DNA from: Chloroflexota bacterium
GTDB taxonomy: Bacteria > Chloroflexota > UBA11872
Assembly: GCA_022826485.1 (NCBI GenBank)
Contig: JAJDUU010000006.1
Span: 62,001-126,000 of the forward strand
DNA length: 64,000 nucleotides
Direction: 5' to 3'
Below are positions 9,288-17,752 of the stretch, piece by piece. The notes beneath the pieces were generated by a model that did not search any database, was not told the DNA's origin, and was given only the letters and a program-made list of their open reading frames with translations. A program made the translations under genes and the position numbers. Numbering within the stretch: position 1 is the first letter of the stretch; every line of letters starts with the position of its first letter.

Positions 9288-10040
9288 GTGCGCGTTGACG
9301 TCGTCACCATCTTTCCCGGCATGGTCGAACCCGTCCTGGCGCAAAGCCTGCTGGGCAAGGCGCGCGAGCGCGGGCTGATCGACGTGCAGGTGCACGACCT
9401 GCGGCGCTGGGCGGACCCGCCGCAGCGACAGGTGGACGACTACTCCTATGGCGGCGGGCCCGGCATGCTGATGAAGCCCGAGCCGATCGTGCGCGCCGTC
9501 GAGGAGCTGCGCACGGCGGATTCCTGGACCGTGCTGCTCTCGCCGCAGGCCCGGCCCCTCACGCAGCCGGGCGTGCGGCGACTGGCCGAGCGGCCACACC
9601 TCATCCTCGTCTGCGGACGCTACGAGGGCGTCGACGACAGGGTGCGCGACCTGGTCGTCGATGAGGAAGTCAGCATCGGCGACTACGTCGTTGCCGGCGG
9701 CGAGGTGCCGGCCCTGGTGCTCATCGAGGCAACCTCGCGGCTGATTCCGGGCGTCGTCGGGTGCGATGACTCGGTACGGGACGAGTCGCACGCCGCGGGT
9801 CTGCTCGAGTACCCGCAATACACCCGGCCGGAGGAGTTCCGCGGACGGCGCGTGCCGGCGACGCTGCTGAGCGGCGACCACGGACGCGTGGCGGACTGGC
9901 GGCGAGCGCAGGCGCTGCGGCGCACCCTCGACCGGCGGCCCGATCTGCTCTCCGAGCGCGGCCTCACGGACGCGCAGCGGTTACTGCTGGCGGAGTTCGA
10001 TCTCGACGGTCCCGACACCGCGAATGAGGCGCGCCCATGA
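9288..10040 (+). CDS. trmD: tRNA (guanine-N1-)-methyltransferase
   Basis: TrmD forms m1G37 in tRNAs. The 250-residue protein has DVVTIFPGMVEPVL, the SPOUT knot residues in LILVCGRYEGVDDRV and SIGDYVVAGGEVPALVLIEA, and the C-terminal ESHAAGLLEYPQYTRPEEFRG. GTG start at 9288. Its TGA overlaps the ATG of the GroEL-like gene (ATGA at 10037-10040), implying translational coupling. Confidence 0.95.
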   Translation: MRVDVVTIFPGMVEPVLAQSLLGKARERGLIDVQVHDLRRWADPPQRQVDDYSYGGGPGMLMKPEPIVRAVEELRTADSWTVLLSPQARPLTQPGVRRLAERPHLILVCGRYEGVDDRVRDLVVDEEVSIGDYVVAGGEVPALVLIEATSRLIPGVVGCDDSVRDESHAAGLLEYPQYTRPEEFRGRRVPATLLSGDHGRVADWRRAQALRRTLDRRPDLLSERGLTDAQRLLLAEFDLDGPDTANEARP

Positions 10041-11683
10041 GCGACGTCGCGATCCTGCACGACATCGAGGCGCGGCTGGCGCTCACGGCTGGGGTCGACA
10101 TCGTCGCCAACGCCGTCAAGTGCACCATGGGTCCGAGCGGGCGCAACGTGGCCTACCGGGGGCAGCTTGGCCCGCCCAAGATCACGCATGACGGGGTGTC
10201 CGTGGCGCGGGACATCCAGCTGCGCAACGGGTTTCTGCAAACGGGCGCGGCGATCGTGACGGAGGCTTGCCGCCTCACCAACACCGCCGCCGGCGACGGC
10301 ACCACGACGGCCGCCGTGCTGACGCAAGCGCTCACGCACGAAGCCCAGCGGCTGGTGGCCGCGGGCGCGGACCCGATGCGCCTGCGGCGCGGCCTGGCGG
10401 CTGCCGTCCTGCGCGTCGACCGGGCCGTGCGCGAGCAGGCCAGGCCCATCACCACTCTGCGCGAGACGGCTTGGGTGGCCGGGCTCGCGGCCCACGATGC
10501 GGGCCTTGGGGAGATCATTGCCGGCATCTTCGACCGCTATGGGCCGGAGGCGGCGGTGACCGTCGAGCTGGGCCGAGGGCTCAGCACCGAGGCGCGCACC
10601 GTGGAGGGGATGCGCCTGGAGCGCGGGCTTGCGTCGCTCCAACTGGCGACGGCGGCCACCGGCAGGCGCGCCGAGCTGGAAGACTGCGACGTGCTCGTCA
10701 CCGACCGCGAGCTCGAGGGCGTGGGGCCGCTCCTGCCGTTTCTGGAGGCCTATGTCTCTGGTGGCGGGCAGCGCCTGCTCGTGGTGGCCAAAACCGTCGG
10801 CGGCGAGGCCCTGGCCACGCTCGTGGAAAACCACCGTCTCGGGCGAATGTCGGTCATCGCCGTGCGCGCGCCGGTGTTTGGCGAGCGCCAGCGCGCCATG
10901 CTCGAAGACCTTGCGATCTTCACCGGCGCCTCGCTGGTCGCGCACGAGTCGGGGGATCCCTGGGGATCGGTGCCCGTGAGCGTCCTCGGGCGGGCCGCCC
11001 GGGTTCGCAGCGATGCCCGTGAAACCCTGGTCATGGGAGGCGCGGGCGAGCCGGCGGCCATTGCCGAGCGCACCGAGTTGCTGTGGGTCTACCGCGACCG
11101 CGCCAAGAACCAGTTCGACCGGGAAAAGCTGGAAGAACGCATTCGCAACCTCTCCGGCGCGGTTTCGGAGATTCACGTGGCGGCGCCGACGGATGCCGAG
11201 CGCGAGGAAGCGCGGCAGCGTGTCGAGGATGCCGTGGCCGCGACCCGCGCGGCGCTGGATGAAGGGATCGTGGCCGGCGGCGGCGTGGCGCTGGCCCGCG
11301 CCGCGGTTGGCCTGACCGCACCGCCCGACGCGCACCGGGATGAGGCCGACGGTTGGCGAGTGGTCCAGCGCGCCCTGGCGGCTCCCGTGGCGACGATCGC
11401 CCGCAACGCGGGCTACGACGGCGCGGTCGTGGCCGACGCCGTGGCAACCGGCGATCCACCGCGGGCCTTCGACGTCACCTCCGGCGCCTACGTCGATCCG
11501 CTGGACGCCGGCATCGTCGATCCCGTCGCGGTGGTGCGCGCCGCGCTGCGCTATGCGGCGAGCGCGGCGATCATGATCATCACCTCGAACACGGTCGTGG
11601 CCGACGCCGAGTCCTACGGTCCGTGGGTGCGCGGGCTGCGACGCCGGCTCGCGCGCGACGCCGGCATCATGCTGGACGGCTGA
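10037..11683 (+). CDS. divergent GroEL-like chaperonin (HSP60 paralogue)
   Basis: A 548-residue type I chaperonin. ATP-site landmarks are kept: TMGPSGRNV, HDGVSVARDI (Asp52 equivalent), AGDGTTTAAVL (Asp87) and RVEDAVAATRAALDEGIVAGGG (Asp398). The apical substrate-binding segment is altered: the usual GYxSPYF reads GLASLQLATA, so its aromatic residues are gone. The Gly-Met tail is absent and no groES adjoins. It overlaps trmD by 4 nt. It may be a specialised paralogue rather than the housekeeping GroEL, which should be elsewhere. It converges with panB. Confidence 0.88.
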   Translation: MSDVAILHDIEARLALTAGVDIVANAVKCTMGPSGRNVAYRGQLGPPKITHDGVSVARDIQLRNGFLQTGAAIVTEACRLTNTAAGDGTTTAAVLTQALTHEAQRLVAAGADPMRLRRGLAAAVLRVDRAVREQARPITTLRETAWVAGLAAHDAGLGEIIAGIFDRYGPEAAVTVELGRGLSTEARTVEGMRLERGLASLQLATAATGRRAELEDCDVLVTDRELEGVGPLLPFLEAYVSGGGQRLLVVAKTVGGEALATLVENHRLGRMSVIAVRAPVFGERQRAMLEDLAIFTGASLVAHESGDPWGSVPVSVLGRAARVRSDARETLVMGGAGEPAAIAERTELLWVYRDRAKNQFDREKLEERIRNLSGAVSEIHVAAPTDAEREEARQRVEDAVAATRAALDEGIVAGGGVALARAAVGLTAPPDAHRDEADGWRVVQRALAAPVATIARNAGYDGAVVADAVATGDPPRAFDVTSGAYVDPLDAGIVDPVAVVRAALRYAASAAIMIITSNTVVADAESYGPWVRGLRRRLARDAGIMLDG

Positions 11684-11689
11684 TCCGGC

Positions 11690-12544
11690 CTAATCGAACG
11701 ACAGGCGGTCGATCACCCCGCGGCGGATCTTGAACCCGTGCTCGGCGCTCGGGAACGTCCCCTCGGTGACCTCGTCGCGGTACTGCGTCAGCGCGTCCCG
11801 CGTGGCGCCGGCCAGGTCGGCGTAGCGGTGCGTGTGGCGCGGCGGCGGTCGGAAGGCAAGCCCCAGCAGATCGTGCAGCACCTGAATCTGACCGTCGCAG
11901 TTCGGTCCGGCGCCTATGCCGATGGTCGGAATCGCGAGGTGCTCGGTCACCACCGACGCCAGCCGCGCCGGCACGGCCTCCAGCACCACGGCGAACGCGC
12001 CGGCGGCCTCCTGGGCGCGGGCGCCGTCCACCACGCGCTGCGCACTCTCGAGATTGACGCCCTGCGCCACGTAGCCGCCCGTGGCGAGCACGGACTGCGG
12101 GGTGAGCCCCACGTGCGCCATCACCGGGATACCCCGGGACGTCAACCCCTCCGTGATGGCGGCGACCTCGGCCCCGCCCTCGATCTTGACGGCGGCCACG
12201 CCCCCATCGCGCACCAGCCGGGCGGCATTGTGCAGCGCATCGTCCAGCGTGGCGTAGGACATGAACGGCAGATCGCCGATCACAAGCGGTGCGGCAATGG
12301 CGCGGGTGACTGCGGCGGCGTGGTGCACGATATCGTCGACGGTCACGTGCAATTCACGCGAGTGGCCCAATACGTTCGGTCCCAGGCTGTCGCCGACCAG
12401 AATGCCGTCGACCCCGGCGGCTTCGGCGAGCCGCGCAAAGGGGGCGTCGTATGCCGTCACGCACACGAGCGGCACGCCGCCCTTGCGCGCTCGGAAGCCG
12501 CTGGCGGTCAGCGGCGCGTCACTCGAATCTGCCTGGTGCGCCAT
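11690..12544 (-). CDS. panB: 3-methyl-2-oxobutanoate hydroxymethyltransferase
   Basis: PanB adds a hydroxymethyl group from methylene-THF to alpha-ketoisovalerate in pantothenate synthesis. The 284-residue TIM-barrel protein shows VCVTAYDAPFARLAEAAGVDGILVGDS, GDLPFMSYAT, AVKIEGG, MAHVGLTPQSV and TIGIGAGPNCDGQ. The ATG at 12544 is chosen because the longer frame adds 75 atypical residues and overlaps the next gene. Pantothenate feeds the phosphopantetheine arm needed by the PKS, but the distance makes a direct link speculative. Confidence 0.94.
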   Translation of the reverse strand: MAHQADSSDAPLTASGFRARKGGVPLVCVTAYDAPFARLAEAAGVDGILVGDSLGPNVLGHSRELHVTVDDIVHHAAAVTRAIAAPLVIGDLPFMSYATLDDALHNAARLVRDGGVAAVKIEGGAEVAAITEGLTSRGIPVMAHVGLTPQSVLATGGYVAQGVNLESAQRVVDGARAQEAAGAFAVVLEAVPARLASVVTEHLAIPTIGIGAGPNCDGQIQVLHDLLGLAFRPPPRHTHRYADLAGATRDALTQYRDEVTEGTFPSAEHGFKIRRGVIDRLSFD

Positions 12545-12579
12545 GTGGCGATGGTACGCCCTCGGCAGGGCCGCGGTCG

Positions 12580-12990
12580 CTAGTAGGCGTACCGCTCCTC
12601 GCGCGACCAGTCCACCGGCGCGAAGCTTGGCCTGGTCGGCATGCGCGTCAGAAGCTCGGGGTCGAGGTCGGATTCGTCGTAGAGGCCGCGGATCTGATTG
12701 GAGGGCAGGTTGAACTCGCGCGTCATTTCCTCGTAGAACGACTCGATGGCCTTGTAGCGATGGAACCACTCCACCGGGTCGTCGAACGCGTCGCAGTTGT
12801 CGGCGAAGTAGAGGACGATGTCCCGCACGCTCACGTCGACGGGAGTGGTGCGCCGGGGCAGACAGGTGCGGAAGTCGTCAATCCACCGGATCTGGCGTCG
12901 CACGTCGCGCGCGGGCAGGCGTCGCCGGCGGCTGAGCTGCTCCGCATACCATGTGAGGGCGGTCCTAAAACTCGTGCACTCCGCTGCCAT
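12580..12990 (-). CDS. hypothetical protein, resembles a recombinase N-terminal SAM-like domain
   Basis: A 136-residue protein from ATG 12990. The helical pattern (FRTALTWYAEQLSRRRRL, VRRQIRWIDDFRTCLP, SVRDIVLYFADN) loosely recalls the core-binding SAM-like domain of tyrosine recombinases, but the catalytic domain (R..HxxR..Y) is missing. It could be a decayed integrase fragment or an unrelated small helical protein. The gap to panB is about 35 nt on the same strand. Confidence 0.5.
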   Translation of the reverse strand: MAAECTSFRTALTWYAEQLSRRRRLPARDVRRQIRWIDDFRTCLPRRTTPVDVSVRDIVLYFADNCDAFDDPVEWFHRYKAIESFYEEMTREFNLPSNQIRGLYDESDLDPELLTRMPTRPSFAPVDWSREERYAY

Positions 12991-13447
12991 CGACTGCCTC
13001 CCCCTGACAACTTGTGCCCGTGTACCCTGTCCGGCCCGACTGCCCACATAAAGACAATCGCCCATCCACAATGGATGGGCGACGGCGGTGCCTTATTCGT
13101 AGCGGTCGGAGTGACGGACCACGAGCGAGCCTCCCCAAGCCCGAAAATGCAGCAACGTTACGGCCGAGGCCGTACGCTCGTCTCACTGTAAGACTTGATA
13201 CGTGAATGTCAATAGTTCACCTTAGAGAAACGTCTTGGATGGCGACATCCTGTGGCTGGTATCGGATCGGCTGGAGAATTATGCAGGCTCAAAAGCTGAC
13301 AAACCGTTCGACCGATGTCCGCCGTCGAGCCAATCGGTCCCGTGTGTTTCAGATAGGCGTCGCGCGACTTGTCATAAGCATTTGTCGTGACAGCCCGGTC
13401 GAGTTGCCCGCGCCGGGCGGTCTTCCGCGGTCGGTGGGCGCCGCGCC
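12991..13447. other. gene-free spacer with a strong hairpin, divergent promoter region of murD
   Basis: About 450 nt separate the hypothetical gene from murD; GC content drops in the middle. A 10-bp stem TCGCCCATCC/GGATGGGCGA with a 5-nt loop sits at 13058-13082, without a T-run. A second short hairpin, TACGGCC/GGCCGTA, follows at about 13159-13174. No credible coding frame is seen. Confidence 0.6.
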
Positions 13448-14818
13448 ATGACCGACCGGCCGATCGCGCCCGCGATCGACAGCCCGCGCGCGCTGGCCGG
13501 GCGCCGCGTGGTGGTGATGGGGTTGGGGCTGCACGGCGGAGGGCTGGGCGTGGCCCAGTTTCTGCGGCGCCATGGCGCCTCGCTCGTGGTGACGGATCTG
13601 CGTGACGCCTCCCAGCTGGCCCCGAGCCTGGAGCGCCTCGGATCGCAGGGTGTGCGCTACGTCCTCGGGCGCCACGACCTCCAGGACTTTCGCGACGCCG
13701 AGATCGTGGTGCGCAACCCGGCGGTTCCGTTGGATGCACCGGCACTGGCCGTGGCGCGCGAGGCCGGCGCGCGCATCGAGATGGAGCTCACTATGTTCCT
13801 GCGCTGGTGCGCCGCGACGCGGATCGTGGCCGTCACTGGCACCCGCGGCAAAACCACCACGGCGGCCGCGCTGCACGCCATGGTGCGCGCCGGCGGACAG
13901 CCCACGCGGCTGGCTGGAAACATGGGCGTCTCGGCGCTGACTCAGCTTGACGACATCCAGCCCGACGAGGTGGTGGTGCTCGAGATGTCGAGCTGGCAGA
14001 CCGAGGGTCTCGCGGGGACCGGCGTCCGCACGTCCGGCGCCGTCGTCACCAACCTGCTCCCCGATCATCTGAACCGCTACGACTCGATGGAGGCCTACGC
14101 CGGCGCCAAGGCCGAACTGCTGCGCGCACAGCAGGCGGGCGATTGGGCGGTCCTGCCTGCGGGTCCGGGCTGGGGCGATTGGTTCGCGTCGCGGGCGCGA
14201 GGTCGCGTCGTCCGGGTGCCGCCGGACGCCCGTCCGCCCGGGTGGAGCGACGCCGTTCTGCGGGGGGCTCACAATCGGTCGAACCTGGCGGCGGCCGCGC
14301 TGGCCGCTCGTCAGCTCGGCGTGTCCGAGGCGGCGGTGCGGCGCGCCGTGGCGAGCTTCGCCGGCGTGGCGCAGCGGCAGGAGTTCCTCGGAACCATCGG
14401 CTCCGTCCGCGTATTCAACGACACCACGGCCACCATTCCCGATGCCACGTTGGCGGCCCTGGACACCATTCCGGGGCCGTGGGTCCTCATCGCCGGCGGG
14501 TCGGACAAACGGCTCGACTTCAGCGGGTTGTCCCAGCGTTTGCGGAGCGACGGCCAGGTGCGGGGCGTGGTGCTGCTTCCGGGCGCCGGCACCGATCGCC
14601 TGAGCGTTCAGCTCGGGTCGCTCGCGCCGGCGGCGGTTGACAGCATGGATGCCGCCGTGGCCGCCGCGCTCGACATGGCCCAGCCCGGCGATGCGTTGCT
14701 GCTCTCACCGGCCTGCGCGTCGTTCGGACTCTTCGCCCATGAGTTTGACCGCGGGGCCCAGTTCATCGCGGCGGCTGAGGCGCGCGGACTCACGCCTCCG
14801 ACTCGGAGCGAGGGCTAG
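13448..14818 (+). CDS. murD: UDP-N-acetylmuramoylalanine--D-glutamate ligase
   Basis: MurD adds D-Glu to UDP-MurNAc-L-Ala in peptidoglycan synthesis. The 456-residue protein has an N-terminal Rossmann motif (VVVMGLGLHGGG), the ATP loop GTRGKTTT at residues 131-138, LEMSSWQTEGL, NLLPDHLNRYDSMEAYAGAKA, FNDTTATIPDAT and the C-terminal SPACASFGLFAHEFDRG. It stands alone rather than in a mur/fts cluster. ATG start at 13448. Confidence 0.93.
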   Translation: MTDRPIAPAIDSPRALAGRRVVVMGLGLHGGGLGVAQFLRRHGASLVVTDLRDASQLAPSLERLGSQGVRYVLGRHDLQDFRDAEIVVRNPAVPLDAPALAVAREAGARIEMELTMFLRWCAATRIVAVTGTRGKTTTAAALHAMVRAGGQPTRLAGNMGVSALTQLDDIQPDEVVVLEMSSWQTEGLAGTGVRTSGAVVTNLLPDHLNRYDSMEAYAGAKAELLRAQQAGDWAVLPAGPGWGDWFASRARGRVVRVPPDARPPGWSDAVLRGAHNRSNLAAAALAARQLGVSEAAVRRAVASFAGVAQRQEFLGTIGSVRVFNDTTATIPDATLAALDTIPGPWVLIAGGSDKRLDFSGLSQRLRSDGQVRGVVLLPGAGTDRLSVQLGSLAPAAVDSMDAAVAAALDMAQPGDALLLSPACASFGLFAHEFDRGAQFIAAAEARGLTPPTRSEG

Positions 14819-14834
14819 TCCAGGCGGCTGGTGA

Positions 14835-15551
14835 TTAGTCCAGTATCCGCAGCCCGCCGAAAATCGCGGCCCCGCGCAGGTTGATCGTTACGGCATCGGC
14901 GGTGCCGGCCCGACGCTGATCCTCGACGCCGCCAAATAGCGCTAGCACGTCGTTCTGCACGGCGGCATCCGGCGGCAGGCGGATTTCGATGCCGCCAAAG
15001 AGGCACGAGACGTCAATGTTCGCTGGCGGGTCATCGATGCGGGCCTCGCGCAGGTCGAGCTCTACGCTGCCAAAAGCCGCCGTAGCCTGAAGCTGCCCGA
15101 GGGGACCGTTCACCCGGTCTTGCACTCCGTGGAAGATGGCGACATAGCTCCCGCTACTACCGTCCCCGGTGACGGCACGTCTGCGCGACGAGTGCCAGAA
15201 GATGAGCAGCAGACCGAAGAGGATGACCAGGACCGGCCAAATCGCCGATCGCACCCCGTCCGGCACTTCGTCCAGAATCGAAAGCTGCACGGTCACGCCG
15301 ACCGCGATCAGCAACAGCGGGGCGACGGGCTGGCGAAATCCCGTGCGCGCCAGCGCCCAGACGCCGATCACCGTGATGACCGAGGGAAAGAACCGCCAGG
15401 GACTGCCGCCGATATCGAGATTGTCCAGCAGCAGGGCCAGCCCAACCGCGATGATGATCAGCCCGATGAGGACTTGCCCCGAATTGCGTCGCACGGCTCC
15501 ACCTCCACGCGCGCTGTCGCGCGTGGCGACAGCGTCATTAGTATCGGCCAT
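14835..15551 (-). CDS. LiaF-like membrane protein (cell-envelope response family)
   Basis: A 238-residue protein. After a Ser/Arg-rich head there are about four membrane helices (VLIGLIIIAVGLALLLDNLDI onward to WPVLVILFGLLLIFW), as in LiaF transmembrane/DUF5668 proteins. The cytosolic or surface beta domain carries three repeats of the FGSVELDL / FGGIEIRLP / FGGVED type, as in the DUF2154 antibiotic-response domain. The ATG at 15551 avoids overlap with the phosphoesterase upstream. Family members modulate envelope-stress signalling; no sensor kinase lies nearby. Confidence 0.8.
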   Translation of the reverse strand: MADTNDAVATRDSARGGGAVRRNSGQVLIGLIIIAVGLALLLDNLDIGGSPWRFFPSVITVIGVWALARTGFRQPVAPLLLIAVGVTVQLSILDEVPDGVRSAIWPVLVILFGLLLIFWHSSRRRAVTGDGSSGSYVAIFHGVQDRVNGPLGQLQATAAFGSVELDLREARIDDPPANIDVSCLFGGIEIRLPPDAAVQNDVLALFGGVEDQRRAGTADAVTINLRGAAIFGGLRILD

Positions 15552-15635
15552 CGGCGGCATGCGGTGCATATCGGGAGGTCGCGCGCATAATGGCTCCAGC
15601 GCCGCTTGGGGCGCACGGAATGACGGAGCGCGCTC

Positions 15636-16373
15636 CTGACGATCCTGGTCATCGCCGACGTGCACGGCAATGTGACGGCGCTCGACGCCGTGCTGCGGGC
15701 CGCCGGCAGCGTCGACGAGGTCTGGTGTCTGGGCGATCTGGTCGGCTATGGGCCGGCGCCCAACGAGGTCGTCGAGCGCCTGCGCGAGCTGCCCCTGCGG
15801 TCGCTGGTAGGGAATCATGACTGGGGGTCGATCGGCAAAGCCGACCTGGCGGCATTCAACGCGGACGCGCGCACGGCCTGCGAGTGGACCGCCGGCGTGC
15901 TCACGCCGGTCAATCGTCAGTTTCTATCCGAGCTCGAACCCGCGGGAGTGTTTGGCGACGTCGCGGTCGCCCACGGCAGCCCGCAGGATCCCGTGTGGGA
16001 GTACATCACCAACGCCCGCGTCGCGGTCGCGAACTTTGGCTATTTCGCCTCCGATATCTGCCTCGTGGGCCACACGCACGTGCCGCTGGTGTTCCGCTGG
16101 CGCAGCGGGGCCACCGGCAGCGAGGCGTTTATCACCGAGGTGCCGGAACCGGGTCAACGAATCGTGGTCGATGACGATCGCCTGATCTTCAATCCCGGCA
16201 GCGTGGGTCAGCCGCGGGACGGCGACCCGCGCGCAGCCTTTGCCCTTTTCGATCCCGAGGCCCGTACGCTCCAGATCGAGCGCGCGACCTATGACGTCGC
16301 CCAGGTGCAGCGCCGCATGGAGGCCGTTGGCCTCCCGGAGCGGCTGTCCATTCGCCTGCAATACGGATGGTAG
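15636..16373 (+). CDS. calcineurin-like metallophosphoesterase (probable CTG start)
   Basis: A 245-residue YfcE/MJ0936-like phosphodiesterase. Metal-binding motifs are ADVHGN, LGDLVGYGP, GNHDW, VAHGSP and LVGHTHVP, with IFNPGSVGQPRDGDP near the end. The first canonical start (GTG 15660) would remove the Asp of DVHGN. The frame is open upstream only to a TGA at 15621-15623 and contains no ATG or GTG, but CTG at 15636 gives MTILVIADVHGN and has GGAG at 15625-15628, 7 nt upstream. CTG initiation is therefore the best reading. Confidence 0.85.
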   Translation: MTILVIADVHGNVTALDAVLRAAGSVDEVWCLGDLVGYGPAPNEVVERLRELPLRSLVGNHDWGSIGKADLAAFNADARTACEWTAGVLTPVNRQFLSELEPAGVFGDVAVAHGSPQDPVWEYITNARVAVANFGYFASDICLVGHTHVPLVFRWRSGATGSEAFITEVPEPGQRIVVDDDRLIFNPGSVGQPRDGDPRAAFALFDPEARTLQIERATYDVAQVQRRMEAVGLPERLSIRLQYGW

Positions 16374-16499
16374 AGCGGAGGACTGTATGGGCAGCCCTTG
16401 TCCATAGGCAAGTCTCAGCTGCTACACGAGTATCCCGGCGGCCTGAGGGTGTCGGAATGGCGACCGTTTTCGAGGGTGTGGCGTGCTACCGTGCAAGCC

Positions 16500-16847
16500 A
16501 TGACGCCGGAGTTGATCGGCATCCTGAGCGTAGGCGCCGTCTTGTTGGTCGGGCTTGGCAGTCTGACTCTCGGCATCGCGGCTTGGCTGCGCGCCGACAT
16601 TCGCCAGATGCGCGCCGAGATCCACCAGGTGCGCACCGAGGTCCACCAGGTGCGCGCCGAACTCGGCGCCGAGATTCACCAGGTGCGCGCCGAACTCGGC
16701 GCCGAGATTCGCCAGGTGCATACCCTCATCGACGGCCTGCGCACGGACGTGCGCGACTTGGATAGGCGCCTGGCGCGCGTGGAAGGTGTGATCGAGGGCA
16801 TGGCCTACGCCAACGGACGCGACCGCGGTGAAGGACAGGCCGCATGA
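16500..16847 (+). CDS. small membrane-anchored coiled-coil protein
   Basis: A 115-residue protein from ATG 16500. One N-terminal membrane helix (IGILSVGAVLLVGLGSLTLGIAAWL) is followed by a long amphipathic coiled coil of 11-residue units (IHQVRAELGAE). A 33-nt unit is perfectly duplicated at 16644-16676 and 16677-16709, adding one 11-residue turn. Such proteins are common orphans with no set function. No clear operon partner. Confidence 0.7.
   Translation: MTPELIGILSVGAVLLVGLGSLTLGIAAWLRADIRQMRAEIHQVRTEVHQVRAELGAEIHQVRAELGAEIRQVHTLIDGLRTDVRDLDRRLARVEGVIEGMAYANGRDRGEGQAA
16644..16709 (+). repeat. perfect 33-nt tandem duplication inside the coiled-coil gene
   Basis: Two identical adjacent 33-nt copies beginning CACCAGGTGCGCGCC encode HQVRAELGAEI twice. 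The unit length of 11 codons keeps the heptad/hendecad register, so copy number could change without loss of the coiled coil. Confidence 0.9.
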
Positions 16848-16943
16848 GCAGGCACCTAGCCCCGCGCATCGTCGCTCGCAAACGGTGATTGGTGCGCGGG
16901 AGCCTGTGGGCAGCCTGCGCGTCACGCATAAAGGAGGTTTCGC

Positions 16944-17195
16944 GTGCAGTCGAGTCTGATCAGCAAGGTCCAGAAAGCCCAGAAATACGCCCAGGAACCG
17001 CATCGCATTCACTTCGAAGCGTTGACCGTGCGGTTCGACGGCGACAACAACGATCATGTGATCAGGCTGGCCGACGGTGCGTGGAGTTGTGACTGCGAGT
17101 TTTTCATGGTTTGGCAGACGTGCAGCCACACCATGGCGCTCGAGAAACTGCTCGAGGGCATGGTCCCGGTCGGAAGCGCCGCGGCCGCCGGCTAA
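16944..17195 (+). CDS. stand-alone SWIM zinc-finger protein
   Basis: An 83-residue protein carrying the SWIM pattern CxCx(n)CxH as CDCEFFMVWQTCSH (about residues 49-62), preceded by strands FEALTVRFDGDNNDHVIRLADG. SWIM domains bind zinc and mediate DNA or protein contacts. The GTG at 16944 has a strong AAGGAGGT site at 16931-16938, so translation is well supported. It is followed closely by smpB. Confidence 0.8.
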   Translation: MQSSLISKVQKAQKYAQEPHRIHFEALTVRFDGDNNDHVIRLADGAWSCDCEFFMVWQTCSHTMALEKLLEGMVPVGSAAAAG

Positions 17196-17251
17196 CCCGG
17201 CGTCCAGCCCGCCGAGGGCCAGGGTCCACGCGCGGTCCGCGAGCGGCTGAC

Positions 17252-17740
17252 ATGGCGCGCAAACGCCGCCGCCGGCAGGCGCCGCCGCCGCCGCCCAGCC
17301 GCAATCGCACCCTCGCCGTCAATCGGCGGGCCCGGTACGACTATGTGGTGCTCGACACGTTTGACGCGGGCCTGGAGCTACGCGGCACCGAGATCAAGAG
17401 CCTGCGCACCGGGTCGGTTTCGCTGCGCGAGGGTTACGTCGCGGTGCAGGATGGCGAGGCGTTTCTGCGTGACGTGCACATTGCGCGCTACAAGCCGGCC
17501 GCCGACGCTAATCACGACCCCGACCGTCCCCGCAAGCTGCTGCTCCACCGGGCGGAGATCGACGAGCTCGCGCGCCACGCCAACCAGGCTGGGCACACCG
17601 CCGTGCCGCTGCGGCTGTATCTCGAGAAGGGGTGGGCCAAGATCGAGATCGGTCTGGTGCGGGGACGGCGCGCCTATGACAAGCGCGAGAAGATCCGCGC
17701 CCGCGACGATGCGCGTGAGATTGCGCGGCGCATGCGCTAG
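17252..17740 (+). CDS. smpB: SsrA-binding protein
   Basis: SmpB binds tmRNA and delivers it to stalled ribosomes. The 162-residue protein has NRTLAVNRRARYDYVVLDTFDAG, LRGTEIKSLRTGSVSLREGYV, PLRLYLEKGWAKIEIGLVRG and YDKREKIRARDD. The ATG at 17252 opens with a basic MARKRRRRQ stretch. Its partner RNA, the ssrA gene, starts 12 nt after the stop codon. Confidence 0.95.
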   Translation: MARKRRRRQAPPPPPSRNRTLAVNRRARYDYVVLDTFDAGLELRGTEIKSLRTGSVSLREGYVAVQDGEAFLRDVHIARYKPAADANHDPDRPRKLLLHRAEIDELARHANQAGHTAVPLRLYLEKGWAKIEIGLVRGRRAYDKREKIRARDDAREIARRMR

Positions 17741-17752
17741 CATTGAATCGCT

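Noticed and set aside
13058-13082. Rho-independent terminator
   Set aside because: The 10-bp hairpin is strong but lacks a T-run on either strand and lies upstream of both flanking genes rather than after one.
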